DNA from: a bacterium
Lineage (GTDB): Bacteria > Spirochaetota > UBA4802 > UBA5550
Direction: 5' to 3'
Length of the DNA: 10,868 bases
Assembly: GCA_024224995.1 (NCBI GenBank)
Contig: JAAENB010001141.1
Span: 1-10,868 of the forward strand
The stretch's first letter is position 1. Each line of letters begins with the position of its first letter. Of this stretch, positions 1 to 6,716 are shown piece after piece. Under the pieces are notes generated by a model. That model was not told where the DNA came from. It did no database searches and saw nothing but the letters and a program-made list of their open reading frames with translations. The translations under genes were made by a program, and so were the position numbers.

Positions 1-1
1 C

Positions 2-475
2 CACGACGATGAGCATGACAAAGAAGAGAAGCATGCCGATAGCCATAAGGACGAGCATGGTCATGACAACGATGACCATGACGCGGAGGACGGGCACGAA
101 GAACAGTCCAATGTTGGTGAAGGAAAGGCCGTAACAAAGGCCGATGAAAAACTGGGCATCCAGCTCTCGGACAGGGCGCTAAAAACCATAGGAGTGCAAA
201 CCAGGCCGGTCTCTAAGATCAAGGCTCTCAAAGGAAACCGCTACCAGGTTCCGGCAGCATCCCTGGTCTACTATGAAGACAAAGCCGCTGTCTACATTAA
301 AAGAGACGGCTGGTACACCCTGGTCAATTGCTCAACAGTAACATCGGGCGGAAAGACCGCGATAATAAGCGCCCGTCTCAGGCGAAACGATCACCTGGTT
401 ACGGCAGGAGCCGCCTTACTCAGACTGGCCCACCTCGAAGCATTCGGCGCTTCCGGTCACGGCCACGGCCATTGA
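2..475 (+). CDS. Periplasmic adaptor-like protein of a metal RND efflux system, 5' end outside window
   Basis: The frame is open from the left edge to TGA at 473-475, giving 157 visible residues; the start codon lies outside the window. The first 32 visible residues are a metal-ligand-rich linker with 8 His, 10 Asp and 5 Glu. A segment follows (L-S-D-R-A-L-K-T-I-G-V-Q-T-R-P-V) like the start of the membrane-proximal part of CzcB/CusB adaptors. Only about 15 residues later comes Y-Q-V-P-A-A-S-L-V, which resembles the C-terminal beta segment of those adaptors. The protein ends in G-H-G-H-G-H. In full-length adaptors the lipoyl and alpha-hairpin domains lie between these two segments, so this looks like an abridged adaptor or metal-binding accessory protein. 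It ends 26 bases before the pump gene, so the two are probably co-transcribed. The family assignment rests on short motifs and on the neighbour; the metal-binding role is inferred. Confidence 0.6.
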   Translation, partial: HDDEHDKEEKHADSHKDEHGHDNDDHDAEDGHEEQSNVGEGKAVTKADEKLGIQLSDRALKTIGVQTRPVSKIKALKGNRYQVPAASLVYYEDKAAVYIKRDGWYTLVNCSTVTSGGKTAIISARLRRNDHLVTAGAALLRLAHLEAFGASGHGHGH

Positions 476-501
476 GCCCGAATAACAAGGAGAATTACGA
501 T

Positions 502-3500
502 ATGATAAATAGAATAATAAAATATTCCGTTGAAAATAACGCGTATGTGTTTATAGTCACCGCGATAATGGTACTCCTGGGCTGGTTCTCGTACCAGAAC
601 CTTCCAATAGATGCCGTTCCCGATATAACAAATGTCCAGGTCCAGGTAAACACCCCGGTCCCGGCCCTTACTCCCGACACCATTGAAGCGAATATAACCT
701 ACCCCGTGGAAAACGCTCTCAACTCCGTTCCCGGAGCGGTTGAAGTCCGTTCAATCAGCCGCTTTGGTCTTTCACAGGTAACAGTCATTTTTGAAGACGA
801 CACCGACCTCTACCGGGCACGGCAGCTGGTTACGGAAAAACTTCAGTCAATAGAACTGCCCGAAGGCGCGGTTCCGGAGCTTGGCCCTATTTCCACGGGC
901 CTGGGAGAAATATATCATTATACAATCGAAGCGAAAAAGATTGAACAAGACCCGGACAAACGGCTCGCCCAGCTGATGAAGCTGCGGACCATTCAGGAGT
1001 GGGAAATTATTCCCCGGCTCCTGAACGTCAAAGGCGTAACCGAGGTCAATACCATTGGCGGTTTTCCGCAGCAATATTACGTAAAACCAAAAATTTCAAA
1101 AATGAACCACTACGGTATTCATTTTCATGATATTGTGGATGCCATTAAGAGAAATAATTACAATACCGGCGGCGGGTATATTCAGCAAACTGCGGAACAG
1201 CTGCTTGTTCAGGGCGCGGGTCTGTATAAAAATATCGACGATATAAAGGCAGTGCCCGTAAGAATGCTGGGAAACCTTGAAACCATCCGCATCAGGGATA
1301 TTGCCACTGTAGGCCCCGGAAAAATTCTCCGTACGGGAGCGGCTGTACATAACGGAGAAGAGGCGATTATCGGCTCGGTCTTTATGCTTATGGGAGAGAA
1401 CAGCCGAACCGTGTCAATACGGGTTGCCGAAAAGATCGAAGAGATACAAAAGAACCTGCCCGGGTGGGTACAGCTCAAGCCCCTGTACGACCGGTCGGAC
1501 CTGGTAAATTCTACTATCACCACGGTTCAAAAAAACCTGCTTTTCGGCGCGCTCCTGGTTATTGTTATACTCTTTTTACTGGTAGGAAATATCCGTGCGG
1601 CAGTGATATCGGCAATTACCATTCCTCTTGCCCTTATGGGAACATTTATTTTCATGAAGCTCTCAGGGGTTACGGGTAACCTTATGAGTCTCGGCGCTCT
1701 TGACTTTGGTATTATTATCGACGGCGCGGTTATTGTAATGGACAACTGTGCCAGGAACGTTTCCCTCAGGGCTACGGAACTGGGCAGGCCCTTATCGCGC
1801 GCGGAAATAAAAGAAACTATTATTGGGGCCACATCGGAAATAAGAAAAGCGGCCGGGTTTGGGCAGCTCATTATTATCATTGTCTTTTTACCCATCTTCG
1901 CGCTCACGGGAGTTGAAGGAAAAATGTTCCGGCCTATGGCCATATCATTCTGCTTCGCGCTTTTCTCTGCTTTTATATTAAGCTTTACCACAATCCCTGC
2001 CCTGGCCGGCGTTATTCTTTCGGGCAAGCCCGGGGAAGAAAAAACATTTCTCATGCGGGGACTGGAAAAAATATACAGTCCTTTTCTCAACCTTGCCCTG
2101 AGATTCAAATACGCCATGATTGGAATAGCAATTATGCTGATAGTTGCAGTGTCGATCCTCTTTACTCAAATGGGCGGTGAATTTATTCCCCGGCTGGAAG
2201 AAGGCTCCATCGCGGTTCAATTCATCCGGCCCGTTACCATCAATGTTGACCAATCCGTTGCCCTGGAACGGATGAGCCAGAAAAGCATTCTTGAATTCGG
2301 CGAAGTTAAAACCGTATTTTCAAGGCTGGGCACTTCGGAGATTTCCGTTGACCCCGCAGGAATCAATCACGCCGATACTTTTGTGATCCTTAAACCGGAA
2401 AACGAATGGCCCGAAATAAACGGCACAAGAAGAAGCAAAGACGAGCTTGCCGATGCCATTTCGAAAAAACTCCAGGCTGCCATCCCGGGGCAGCGCATCC
2501 TTTTATCACAGCCTCTTGAACTTCGTTTTAGTGAACTCCTGGAAGGGGTTCGCTCGGATATCGCCCTGAAAATATACGGTAAAGATCTTGAAACGCTTGA
2601 ATCTATCAGCCAGGAAGTGGCTGCTCTTATTCGTACCATTCCCGGTGCTGGTGAGGTGGAAGCGGAGATGCGGGGCAAGTCTCCCCTGTTAAAAATAGTC
2701 CCTAACATGAAAGCGATTAACAAGCTTGGCGCTTCCAAACAAAACGTCCTTAATACGGTTAAGGTCGGCATCGGCGGTGAGCAGGCCGGGTTCCTTTATG
2801 AAGGCGTGCGGAAGTACCCGGTTATTGTACGGCTTCCCGATTCGGCGCGCAAAAACCTGTCTGCCATTAAACACATTCCCGTTGGCATTACTGAAAGTTT
2901 TAACGTGCCTCTCGCGGACCTGGCAAAGCTTGAAATTGTGGATATTTATTCTTCAATTAGCCGCGAGTCCGCGAAAAGAAGGACCGCTGTTATGATCAAT
3001 CTAAAAGGACGCGATACCGCGAGTTTCGTTAAAGAAGCCAGGAAAAAAGTCCGTGAACAGATTAAGATGCCGGCAGGCTACTACCCTGAATGGGGCGGGA
3101 ACTTTGAAAATCTTGAAAAGGCACAGAAGCGGCTGCTCATCTTATCGCCCATTGCGCTCTTCCTCATCTTTATTATGATTTATTCGGCGTTCAGGAATAT
3201 CCGGCAAACGCTGTTCATTTTTTCCGGTGTCCCTTTTGCACTGGTTGGGGGTGTGCTCAACCTGGCCATTATGGGGCTGCCCTTTAGTATTTCTGCGGGA
3301 GTTGGTTTTATTGCCCTTTCGGGTATTGCCGTACTCAATGGGGTTGTGCTCATCAGTTATTTGAACCGTTTAAAAGAGGAAGGAGAGAGCGGGCTTTCCC
3401 TGGTGAAAAACGGTGCCATGCTCCGGCTCAGGCCCGTAATGATGACGGCCCTTACCGACATCCTGGGATTTTTACCCATGATGCTGGCAACGGGTACAGG

Positions 3501-3639
3501 CGCTGAAGTGCAGAAGCCCCTTGCTGTTGTGGTTGTTGGCGGAGTCCTCACCTCAACGGTTCTCACCCTGGTTATGATTCCGGTGTTATATAATATTTTT
3601 GAGGATAAAATGCGGGTTCCGGAATCTTCGGGGTATTAA
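502..3639 (+). CDS. czcA: Heavy-metal efflux RND pump, CzcA/CusA family
   Basis: This inner-membrane proton/metal antiporter of 1045 aa, the usual length for the family, would form the trimeric pump of a tripartite efflux complex. ATG 502 is chosen because AAGGAG (487-492) lies 9 bases upstream and the protein then begins M-I-N-R-I-I-K-Y-S-V, as family members do; the frame is open further upstream without support. TM1 lies at about residues 13-30. A membrane block at about 345-510 carries the D-F-G-I-I-I-D-G-A-V signature (D401, D407) with an acidic third position at D414, where CzcA usually has Glu. A second TM begins near 538, and a C-terminal block spans about 878-1030. Periplasmic motifs include G-G-E-F-I-P-R-L-E-E-G (558-568) and V-D-P-A-G (616-620). 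The residue aligning by eye with the CusA Met573 ligand appears to be Gln573, which favours divalent metals (Zn/Co/Cd/Ni) over Cu(I)/Ag(I). The exact substrate is uncertain. Confidence 0.95.
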   Translation: MINRIIKYSVENNAYVFIVTAIMVLLGWFSYQNLPIDAVPDITNVQVQVNTPVPALTPDTIEANITYPVENALNSVPGAVEVRSISRFGLSQVTVIFEDDTDLYRARQLVTEKLQSIELPEGAVPELGPISTGLGEIYHYTIEAKKIEQDPDKRLAQLMKLRTIQEWEIIPRLLNVKGVTEVNTIGGFPQQYYVKPKISKMNHYGIHFHDIVDAIKRNNYNTGGGYIQQTAEQLLVQGAGLYKNIDDIKAVPVRMLGNLETIRIRDIATVGPGKILRTGAAVHNGEEAIIGSVFMLMGENSRTVSIRVAEKIEEIQKNLPGWVQLKPLYDRSDLVNSTITTVQKNLLFGALLVIVILFLLVGNIRAAVISAITIPLALMGTFIFMKLSGVTGNLMSLGALDFGIIIDGAVIVMDNCARNVSLRATELGRPLSRAEIKETIIGATSEIRKAAGFGQLIIIIVFLPIFALTGVEGKMFRPMAISFCFALFSAFILSFTTIPALAGVILSGKPGEEKTFLMRGLEKIYSPFLNLALRFKYAMIGIAIMLIVAVSILFTQMGGEFIPRLEEGSIAVQFIRPVTINVDQSVALERMSQKSILEFGEVKTVFSRLGTSEISVDPAGINHADTFVILKPENEWPEINGTRRSKDELADAISKKLQAAIPGQRILLSQPLELRFSELLEGVRSDIALKIYGKDLETLESISQEVAALIRTIPGAGEVEAEMRGKSPLLKIVPNMKAINKLGASKQNVLNTVKVGIGGEQAGFLYEGVRKYPVIVRLPDSARKNLSAIKHIPVGITESFNVPLADLAKLEIVDIYSSISRESAKRRTAVMINLKGRDTASFVKEARKKVREQIKMPAGYYPEWGGNFENLEKAQKRLLILSPIALFLIFIMIYSAFRNIRQTLFIFSGVPFALVGGVLNLAIMGLPFSISAGVGFIALSGIAVLNGVVLISYLNRLKEEGESGLSLVKNGAMLRLRPVMMTALTDILGFLPMMLATGTGAEVQKPLAVVVVGGVLTSTVLTLVMIPVLYNIFEDKMRVPESSGY

Positions 3640-3650
3640 TCTTTTAACGA

Positions 3651-3681
3651 TACCCTGCCGGAAAAAAACACCGGCAGGGTA
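3651..3681 (+). terminator. Hairpin after the efflux pump gene
   Basis: A perfect 11-bp inverted repeat (TACCCTGCCGG at 3651-3661, CCGGCAGGGTA at 3671-3681) encloses a 9-base A-rich loop, 11 bases after the pump stop codon. No T tract follows on the + strand, so it may act as a weak or factor-assisted terminator, or protect the mRNA 3' end. Its core CCTGCCGG is shared with hairpins at 5241, 5968 and 8317. Confidence 0.6.
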
Positions 3682-3740
3682 GAACTTCTCAGAATTACCA
3701 ATCGCTCATAAATTGAATTCAGGCAAACCCCTTAGACACT

Positions 3741-4031
3741 CTAATTACAGTTACAGGTATTTTGAACTGTTGAATTGCTTATGTCACTACTTGAACAATT
3801 ACTCATAACGTTAGCCATACATGCCTTTAAAGCTCTATCATGTTTATCTCCGCTATTGTCTTTTTTCTTTACCGCACATGCTTGTGGACAACATTCTGTT
3901 CTTACATCACTGGCAAAACAGCCCGCGAAAGCAGGACTGCCGAATTCAAGACTGTTTTTATGGACCGAAATTGAAATTACTAATAATGCTGCAACTGCCA
4001 GAGCACTTATAATTGATACTTTTTTAATCAT
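3741..4031 (-). CDS. Small secreted Cys-rich protein, function unknown
   Basis: I do not recognise this 96-aa protein. ATG at 4031 is preceded by AAGGAG with a 6-base gap, so translation is well supported. Residues 1-23 form a signal-like segment (M-I-K-K, then a hydrophobic stretch). A possible signal peptidase I site, A-F-A, follows at 34-36, which would leave a mature protein of about 60 residues starting G-C. Eight cysteines (38, 47, 48, 52, 71, 79, 93, 95) are all C-terminal to the signal, including a C-C-x-x-x-C cluster and a terminal C-N-C. This suggests a disulfide-stabilised or metal-binding extracytoplasmic peptide. A-F-A-G-C also resembles the lipobox of the neighbouring lipoproteins, but it lies unusually far from the N-terminus. 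The gene stands alone and is divergent from the lipoprotein at 4289; its promoter region carries 11-bp direct repeats. Confidence 0.75.
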   Translation of the reverse strand: MIKKVSIISALAVAALLVISISVHKNSLEFGSPAFAGCFASDVRTECCPQACAVKKKDNSGDKHDRALKACMANVMSNCSSSDISNSTVQNTCNCN

Positions 4032-4085
4032 CCTATTCTCCTTTTATTTTTGATTTACCAGTTATATAACATGATACTTAAATAG

Positions 4086-4126
4086 ATTATATAATAAATG
4101 TCAATTATTTAAGAATTATTTAAGAA
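4086..4126 (-). promoter_or_regulatory. Putative promoter with tandem 11-bp direct repeats for the Cys-rich gene
   Basis: On the - strand two exact 11-bp units TTCTTAAATAA lie in tandem (4116-4126 and 4105-4115). They run directly into TTGACAT (4098-4104), and TATAAT stands at 4086-4091. The layout reads as 7-base motif plus 4-base spacer three times, ending at a perfect -10 hexamer with no good -35 at 16-18 bp. That is the architecture of promoters activated by OmpR/PhoB-type response regulators. A start near 4079 would leave about 48 bases of leader before ATG 4031. TTGACA could instead be a -35, but no good -10 lies 16-18 bases from it. Confidence 0.5.
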
Positions 4127-4157
4127 TTAATTATAGATTTTCTTTTCTGGTTCTTCC

Positions 4158-4173
4158 GGAGAGCGGGCTCTCC
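4158..4173. repeat. Short inverted repeat in the divergent intergenic region
   Basis: GGAGAG (4158-4163) and CTCTCC (4168-4173) pair around a CGGG loop. It lies between the two divergent promoters and may insulate them or bind a regulator. A second inverted repeat, AAACCGGA (4212-4219) with TCCGGTTT (4230-4237), overlaps the -35 of the lipoprotein promoter. No function is demonstrated for either. Confidence 0.4.
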
Positions 4174-4176
4174 TGC

Positions 4177-4206
4177 CGTTCATTCACCTCTACGTATCGT
4201 TCATTC
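4177..4206 (+). promoter_or_regulatory. 21-bp-spaced direct repeat upstream of lipoprotein 1
   Basis: CGTTCATTC occurs at 4177-4185 and again at 4198-4206, a spacing of exactly 21 bases, or two helical turns. The similarity extends into the following bases (ACCTC versus CCTTC). It ends 29 bases upstream of the -35 box at 4236, a suitable place for an activator that binds the same DNA face twice. Confidence 0.35.
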
Positions 4207-4235
4207 CCTTCAAACCGGATTTTTACTCTTCCGGT

Positions 4236-4263
4236 TTGACAATACGCTCCCTGCGGGTATGAT
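4236..4263 (+). promoter_or_regulatory. Sigma70-type promoter of lipoprotein 1
   Basis: A perfect -35 TTGACA (4236-4241), a 16-base spacer and TATGAT (4258-4263) precede the AGGAGG ribosome binding site (4277-4282) and ATG 4289. The predicted start near 4270 gives a leader of about 19 bases. Confidence 0.65.
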
Positions 4264-4288
4264 AATTCTATTTAACAGGAGGCATATT

Positions 4289-5233
4289 ATGAAAAAAATA
4301 TTACAACCATGGTTGCCGCTGCTGGTAATCCTGGTACTGGCGTTTACGGGGTGTGAACAGGGAATTGTTACGGGGAGTGATTCCGGGAGTGGCGCAGAGA
4401 GCGGTGGAGATTCGGGATTCAGTTTTTCCGATATGTATTCCCGTATGAATACAATGGAAAAAGAGATTATTAGTTTAAAAAACATCAACCACGAACAGAC
4501 AGATATCATTATTCAACAGGGTATTCTAATAGAGAAGCTGGAACTTACCCAGGTCAATTCCGAGACTGGTCTGGACGGAAGAATTCAGGCTTTAGAGGGG
4601 AATGTTGGTTCTGTTTCTATTGGGACATTGAATGATGATGTGTTTGAATTAAAGACGAATATCGGGGCGGTTTCTATTGGGACATTGAATAGCGATCTTT
4701 CCGATTTAAAGGCAAATATCGGTTCCGTTTCAATCAGCAACCTGGACAGTTTAACGAATGAAAACGCGGCCGCCATAAGTGATCTATCGTTAAAAAACTC
4801 TCCCATAGGAACAATCCTGGCCTGGCAAAAGGATTTACCCGGAATGCCGGATATACCCGAAGGCTGGGTTGAATGTAACGGCAATCTTATTACCGACGAA
4901 GATAGTCCATTGTATGGCCAGAATACCCCTGATCTTAACGGTCAAAAAATGTTTTTACGGGGCGGTACTCAGTCCAATATATTCCAGGAAGATCAATTCG
5001 AATCACATAATCATGGAGGTAAAACCGGTTTTGGAGTGGATATTTCCGGTACAAACGCGGCGAGAGATTATGCTAACTGCGGATCAGGACATTACCCTCA
5101 TTATGTATATAATTACAACTGCCCCACATACGCCAATTTTTTAGAGGGGCACAAACATACAATTGGATCCGACGGAGGTGAGGAAACCCGCCCCGTTAAC
5201 ATGTCGGTTATCTGGATAATGAGAATTAAATAA
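4289..5233 (+). CDS. Surface lipoprotein 1: coiled coil plus phage tail-collar-like domain
   Basis: This 314-aa protein starts at ATG 4289, where AGGAGG lies 6 bases upstream and a typical M-K-K signal peptide begins; an in-frame ATG at 4259 lies in the promoter and is rejected. The lipobox L-A-F-T-G-C puts the lipidated Cys at residue 22. A Gly/Ser/Asp linker (23-42) is followed by G-F-S-F-S-D-M-Y (43-50) and a predicted coiled coil (about 50-90). A 19-residue periodic segment spans 106-152. The tail-collar-like domain covers about 171-226, with motifs E-G-W-V-E-C-N-G, T-P-D-L-N-G and F-L-R-G-G. HxH motifs are H-N-H (240-242) and H-K-H (288-290), and the C-terminus carries E-T-R-P-V-N-M-S-V-I-W-I-M (299-311). 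In phage fibres this end forms a trimeric receptor-binding tip. I infer a lipid-anchored trimeric surface protein; adhesion is a guess. Confidence 0.85.
   Translation: MKKILQPWLPLLVILVLAFTGCEQGIVTGSDSGSGAESGGDSGFSFSDMYSRMNTMEKEIISLKNINHEQTDIIIQQGILIEKLELTQVNSETGLDGRIQALEGNVGSVSIGTLNDDVFELKTNIGAVSIGTLNSDLSDLKANIGSVSISNLDSLTNENAAAISDLSLKNSPIGTILAWQKDLPGMPDIPEGWVECNGNLITDEDSPLYGQNTPDLNGQKMFLRGGTQSNIFQEDQFESHNHGGKTGFGVDISGTNAARDYANCGSGHYPHYVYNYNCPTYANFLEGHKHTIGSDGGEETRPVNMSVIWIMRIK
4604..4744 (+). repeat. 57-bp tandem repeat encoding a 19-residue coiled-coil unit
   Basis: Two full units (4604-4660 and 4661-4717) and a partial third (4718-4744) encode [V/I]-G-[S/A]-V-S-I-G-T-L-N-x-D-x-x-[E/D]-L-K-x-N. 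A 20-base stretch (TTTCTATTGGGACATTGAAT) is identical in units 1 and 2. The unit probably sets the stalk length of lipoprotein 1. Confidence 0.75.
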
Positions 5234-5240
5234 CAGGTTA

Positions 5241-5274
5241 TTTCCTGCCGGAGTTTTCTCCGGCAGGAAATTTT
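5241..5274 (+). terminator. Intrinsic terminator between lipoprotein 1 and the toxin gene
   Basis: A perfect 13-bp stem (5241-5253 with 5258-5270) encloses a TTTT loop and is followed by TTTT (5271-5274). It lies 7 bases after the lipoprotein 1 stop codon. The convergent toxin gene ends within its 3' edge (stop codon 5273-5275), so it may also stop toxin transcripts. The core is CCTGCCGGAG. Confidence 0.8.
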
Positions 5275-5596
5275 ACCGCAGTATTCTTTGCTGTAAAATT
5301 TCCCGGATATCTCTTTTGCCATCAAGGACGCTGTGTATATATGCATCCTTGCCAATTACTTTGTAGATAATTCTATATACTTTGACATGAATTTCCCGGA
5401 AATCAAAAACACCTATCCGGTCCAATTCTAGAGGAACATGACCTTGTTCTGCCACCTTTGAAAGACCGAGGCAAGCTTCTTCAATTAAAGCAAAAATCTT
5501 TTCCGCATTGAGCGGATTTCCCGATTCTCTTATATATCGATAAATATAAAGAATATCTTTTTCTGCGTTATCGGAAAAAGAAACCTTATACGTCAT
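5273..5596 (-). CDS. ParE/RelE-type toxin
   Basis: This 107-aa protein has the size and pattern of the ParE/RelE toxin superfamily: N-terminal Y-K-V-S-F-S, helices with A-E-K-D-I-L-Y-I (11-18), then F-R-E-I-H-V-K-V-Y-R-I-I-Y-K-V (66-80) and H-S-V-L-D-G-K-R-D (88-96). RelE-like members cleave mRNA on the ribosome and ParE-like members poison gyrase; the sequence read by eye does not decide which. Its ATG overlaps the antitoxin TGA by 4 bases (5593-5596), so translation is probably coupled. No separate promoter is seen. It sits between two lipoprotein genes and could stabilise the locus. Confidence 0.88.
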   Translation of the reverse strand: MTYKVSFSDNAEKDILYIYRYIRESGNPLNAEKIFALIEEACLGLSKVAEQGHVPLELDRIGVFDFREIHVKVYRIIYKVIGKDAYIHSVLDGKRDIREILQQRILR

Positions 5597-5877
5597 TCTT
5601 GCGAGTCTTCCTCAATTCTTTTTTTTAAGTCCCTAAAAACATCTTTAGCGGGCCGAAATTTGCCCTCTTCGATATCTTTACTGCTTTGAGCAAGAATCTT
5701 TAACAAGGCAAGACTTTCCTGGGTCTGCTCATATACATGAATATCCTGTACAACAGCCTTTGCCTCTCCATTCTGTGTAATAACCATAGTTTCCTGGTTT
5801 TCCGACAAATCCTTGATTATTTCAGCGGCATGAGCTTTAAAATAGCTGATTGGTTTAACTGATTTGCTTAATTTCAT
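5593..5877 (-). CDS. Phd/YefM-type antitoxin
   Basis: This 94-aa protein has the Phd/YefM-like N-terminal DNA-binding half: K-S-V-K-P-I-S-Y-F-K-A-H-A-A-E-I-I (5-21), then M-V-I-T-Q-N-G-E-A-K-A-V-V (31-43). A charged C-terminal tail would wrap the toxin. ATG 5877 is chosen because AGGA lies about 8 bases upstream and the protein then starts at the family N-terminus; a TTG 21 bases further upstream adds only L-N-R-K-N-R. It would neutralise the toxin encoded just downstream and repress its own promoter at the palindrome overlapping the -10 box. Confidence 0.88.
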   Translation of the reverse strand: MKLSKSVKPISYFKAHAAEIIKDLSENQETMVITQNGEAKAVVQDIHVYEQTQESLALLKILAQSSKDIEEGKFRPAKDVFRDLKKRIEEDSQE

Positions 5878-5922
5878 CCTGTTTTTCCTGTTTAACAATT
5901 AAATATCGGTCAATAACCATAT

Positions 5923-5957
5923 AGACCAAATTTAGTCTAAATCCGGTCTCATGTCAA
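5923..5957 (-). promoter_or_regulatory. Toxin-antitoxin promoter with overlapping operator
   Basis: On the - strand TTGACA (5952-5957), a 17-base spacer and TAAATT (5929-5934) form a good promoter. An imperfect 27-bp palindrome (5923-5949, centre 5936; 11 of 13 position pairs match, with AGACC/GGTCT outer and ATTTAG/CTAAAT inner arms) covers the -10 and most of the spacer. A second near-perfect 18-bp palindrome (5922-5939) overlaps it. This is the expected layout for autorepression by the antitoxin or the complex. Confidence 0.7.
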
Positions 5958-5960
5958 GTA

Positions 5961-5996
5961 AAAAAAACCTGCCGGAGTTTAATTTATTCCGGCAGG
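5961..5996 (-). terminator. Intrinsic terminator of lipoprotein 2
   Basis: A 9-bp stem, CCTGCCGGA (5968-5976) with TCCGGCAGG (5988-5996), encloses an 11-base loop. On the - strand it is followed by a run of seven T (complement of 5961-5967). It lies 20 bases beyond the stop codon of lipoprotein 2 and separates it from the toxin-antitoxin promoter. Confidence 0.78.
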
Positions 5997-6016
5997 CTTA
6001 AAAACTTTTGAATTTT

Positions 6017-6661
6017 TTAGTACTTAATAATATAATTCACATAGACGTTCTTTGGCCTGGTTTCATTTCCGCCAGTGATGTCTGTCCTCGTATAATAGTT
6101 AAAATATAAACCGTATTGATTCTCGCTATAGTCTGTGTGTCCAGAGGGAGTAGCCTTGTGATTCGTACCATGAACACGATGGTCATGACTTTCGAATTCA
6201 TCCGCCTGGTAGGAACCAACAGTATCCCCGGTATTTCCCCCTGACATCATTGCGGCTCTTGAACCGGCATCAGGATCTTTACCGGTTCCCCTGTCTGCAC
6301 CTCTCAGAAAAACTCCTCTTAAATCGGGTACATTAAACCGGTAGCCATCGGGAGTTCCCCAGGCAGTTCCAATTACCTGGAAAAGCTTACTGTATTCTGC
6401 TCTTCCATAAGCCTGCCCGTCACAGAACAACCATCCATCGGGAACTTTTTCTTTTGGACCCGCGAACGGAGCTATTGACCCAACAGGAGAAACTAAACCT
6501 TCCAGGGTTTTTATCCGCGAATATAAATCCGAAAAACTAAACCCGCTATCTCCCGAACCACTACCGGAACCATTACCGTCACTACTGACCAAACCAGCTT
6601 CACACCCGGCAAAAGCCAGAACCAATACCACCAATAAACTTAAACATATATTTTTTTTCAT
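6017..6661 (-). CDS. Surface lipoprotein 2 with canonical phage tail-collar-like domain
   Basis: This 214-aa protein starts at ATG 6661 because GAGGAG lies 7 bases upstream; the ATG at 6667 would be only 1 base from it. The lipobox L-A-F-A-G-C puts the lipidated Cys at residue 20. A Ser/Gly/Asp linker leads to G-F-S-F-S-D-L-Y (40-47) and a very short coiled coil. The collar-like domain (about 58-122) shows the classic pattern P-V-G-S-I, P-D-G-W-L-F-C-D-G-Q-A-Y, Y-S-K-L-F-Q-V-I-G-T-A-W-G, F-N-V-P-D-L-R-G-V-F-L-R-G and D-R-G-T-G-K-D-P. Then come F-E-S-H-D-H (156-161) and the fibre-type end E-T-R-P-K-N-V-Y-V-N-Y-I-I (200-212). It is the family member closest to real phage tail-fibre tips and has the shortest stalk. 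Confidence 0.87.
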   Translation of the reverse strand: MKKNICLSLLVVLVLAFAGCEAGLVSSDGNGSGSGSGDSGFSFSDLYSRIKTLEGLVSPVGSIAPFAGPKEKVPDGWLFCDGQAYGRAEYSKLFQVIGTAWGTPDGYRFNVPDLRGVFLRGADRGTGKDPDAGSRAAMMSGGNTGDTVGSYQADEFESHDHRVHGTNHKATPSGHTDYSENQYGLYFNYYTRTDITGGNETRPKNVYVNYIIKY

Positions 6662-6687
6662 AAACATACTCCTCGTTATAATTATGT

Positions 6688-6715
6688 TTCTAATAAATAG
6701 AATTATTAGAATATA
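6688..6715 (-). promoter_or_regulatory. Possible -10 and leader hairpin of lipoprotein 2
   Basis: On the - strand TATATT (6710-6715) could be a -10 box, but no good -35 lies 16-18 bases upstream. A perfect 9-bp inverted repeat (TTCTAATAA 6688-6696, TTATTAGAA 6703-6711) spans the expected start site and could be an operator or a leader stem-loop. Confidence 0.35.
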
Positions 6716-6716
6716 A

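Noticed and set aside
328..501. Longer start for the RND pump
   Set aside because: The in-frame extension overlaps the adaptor gene, is rich in Arg/Pro, lacks a ribosome binding site and precedes a start that matches the family N-terminus.
5878..5898. Upstream TTG start for the antitoxin
   Set aside because: It adds seven residues outside the family pattern, and the AGGA site is correctly placed for ATG 5877.
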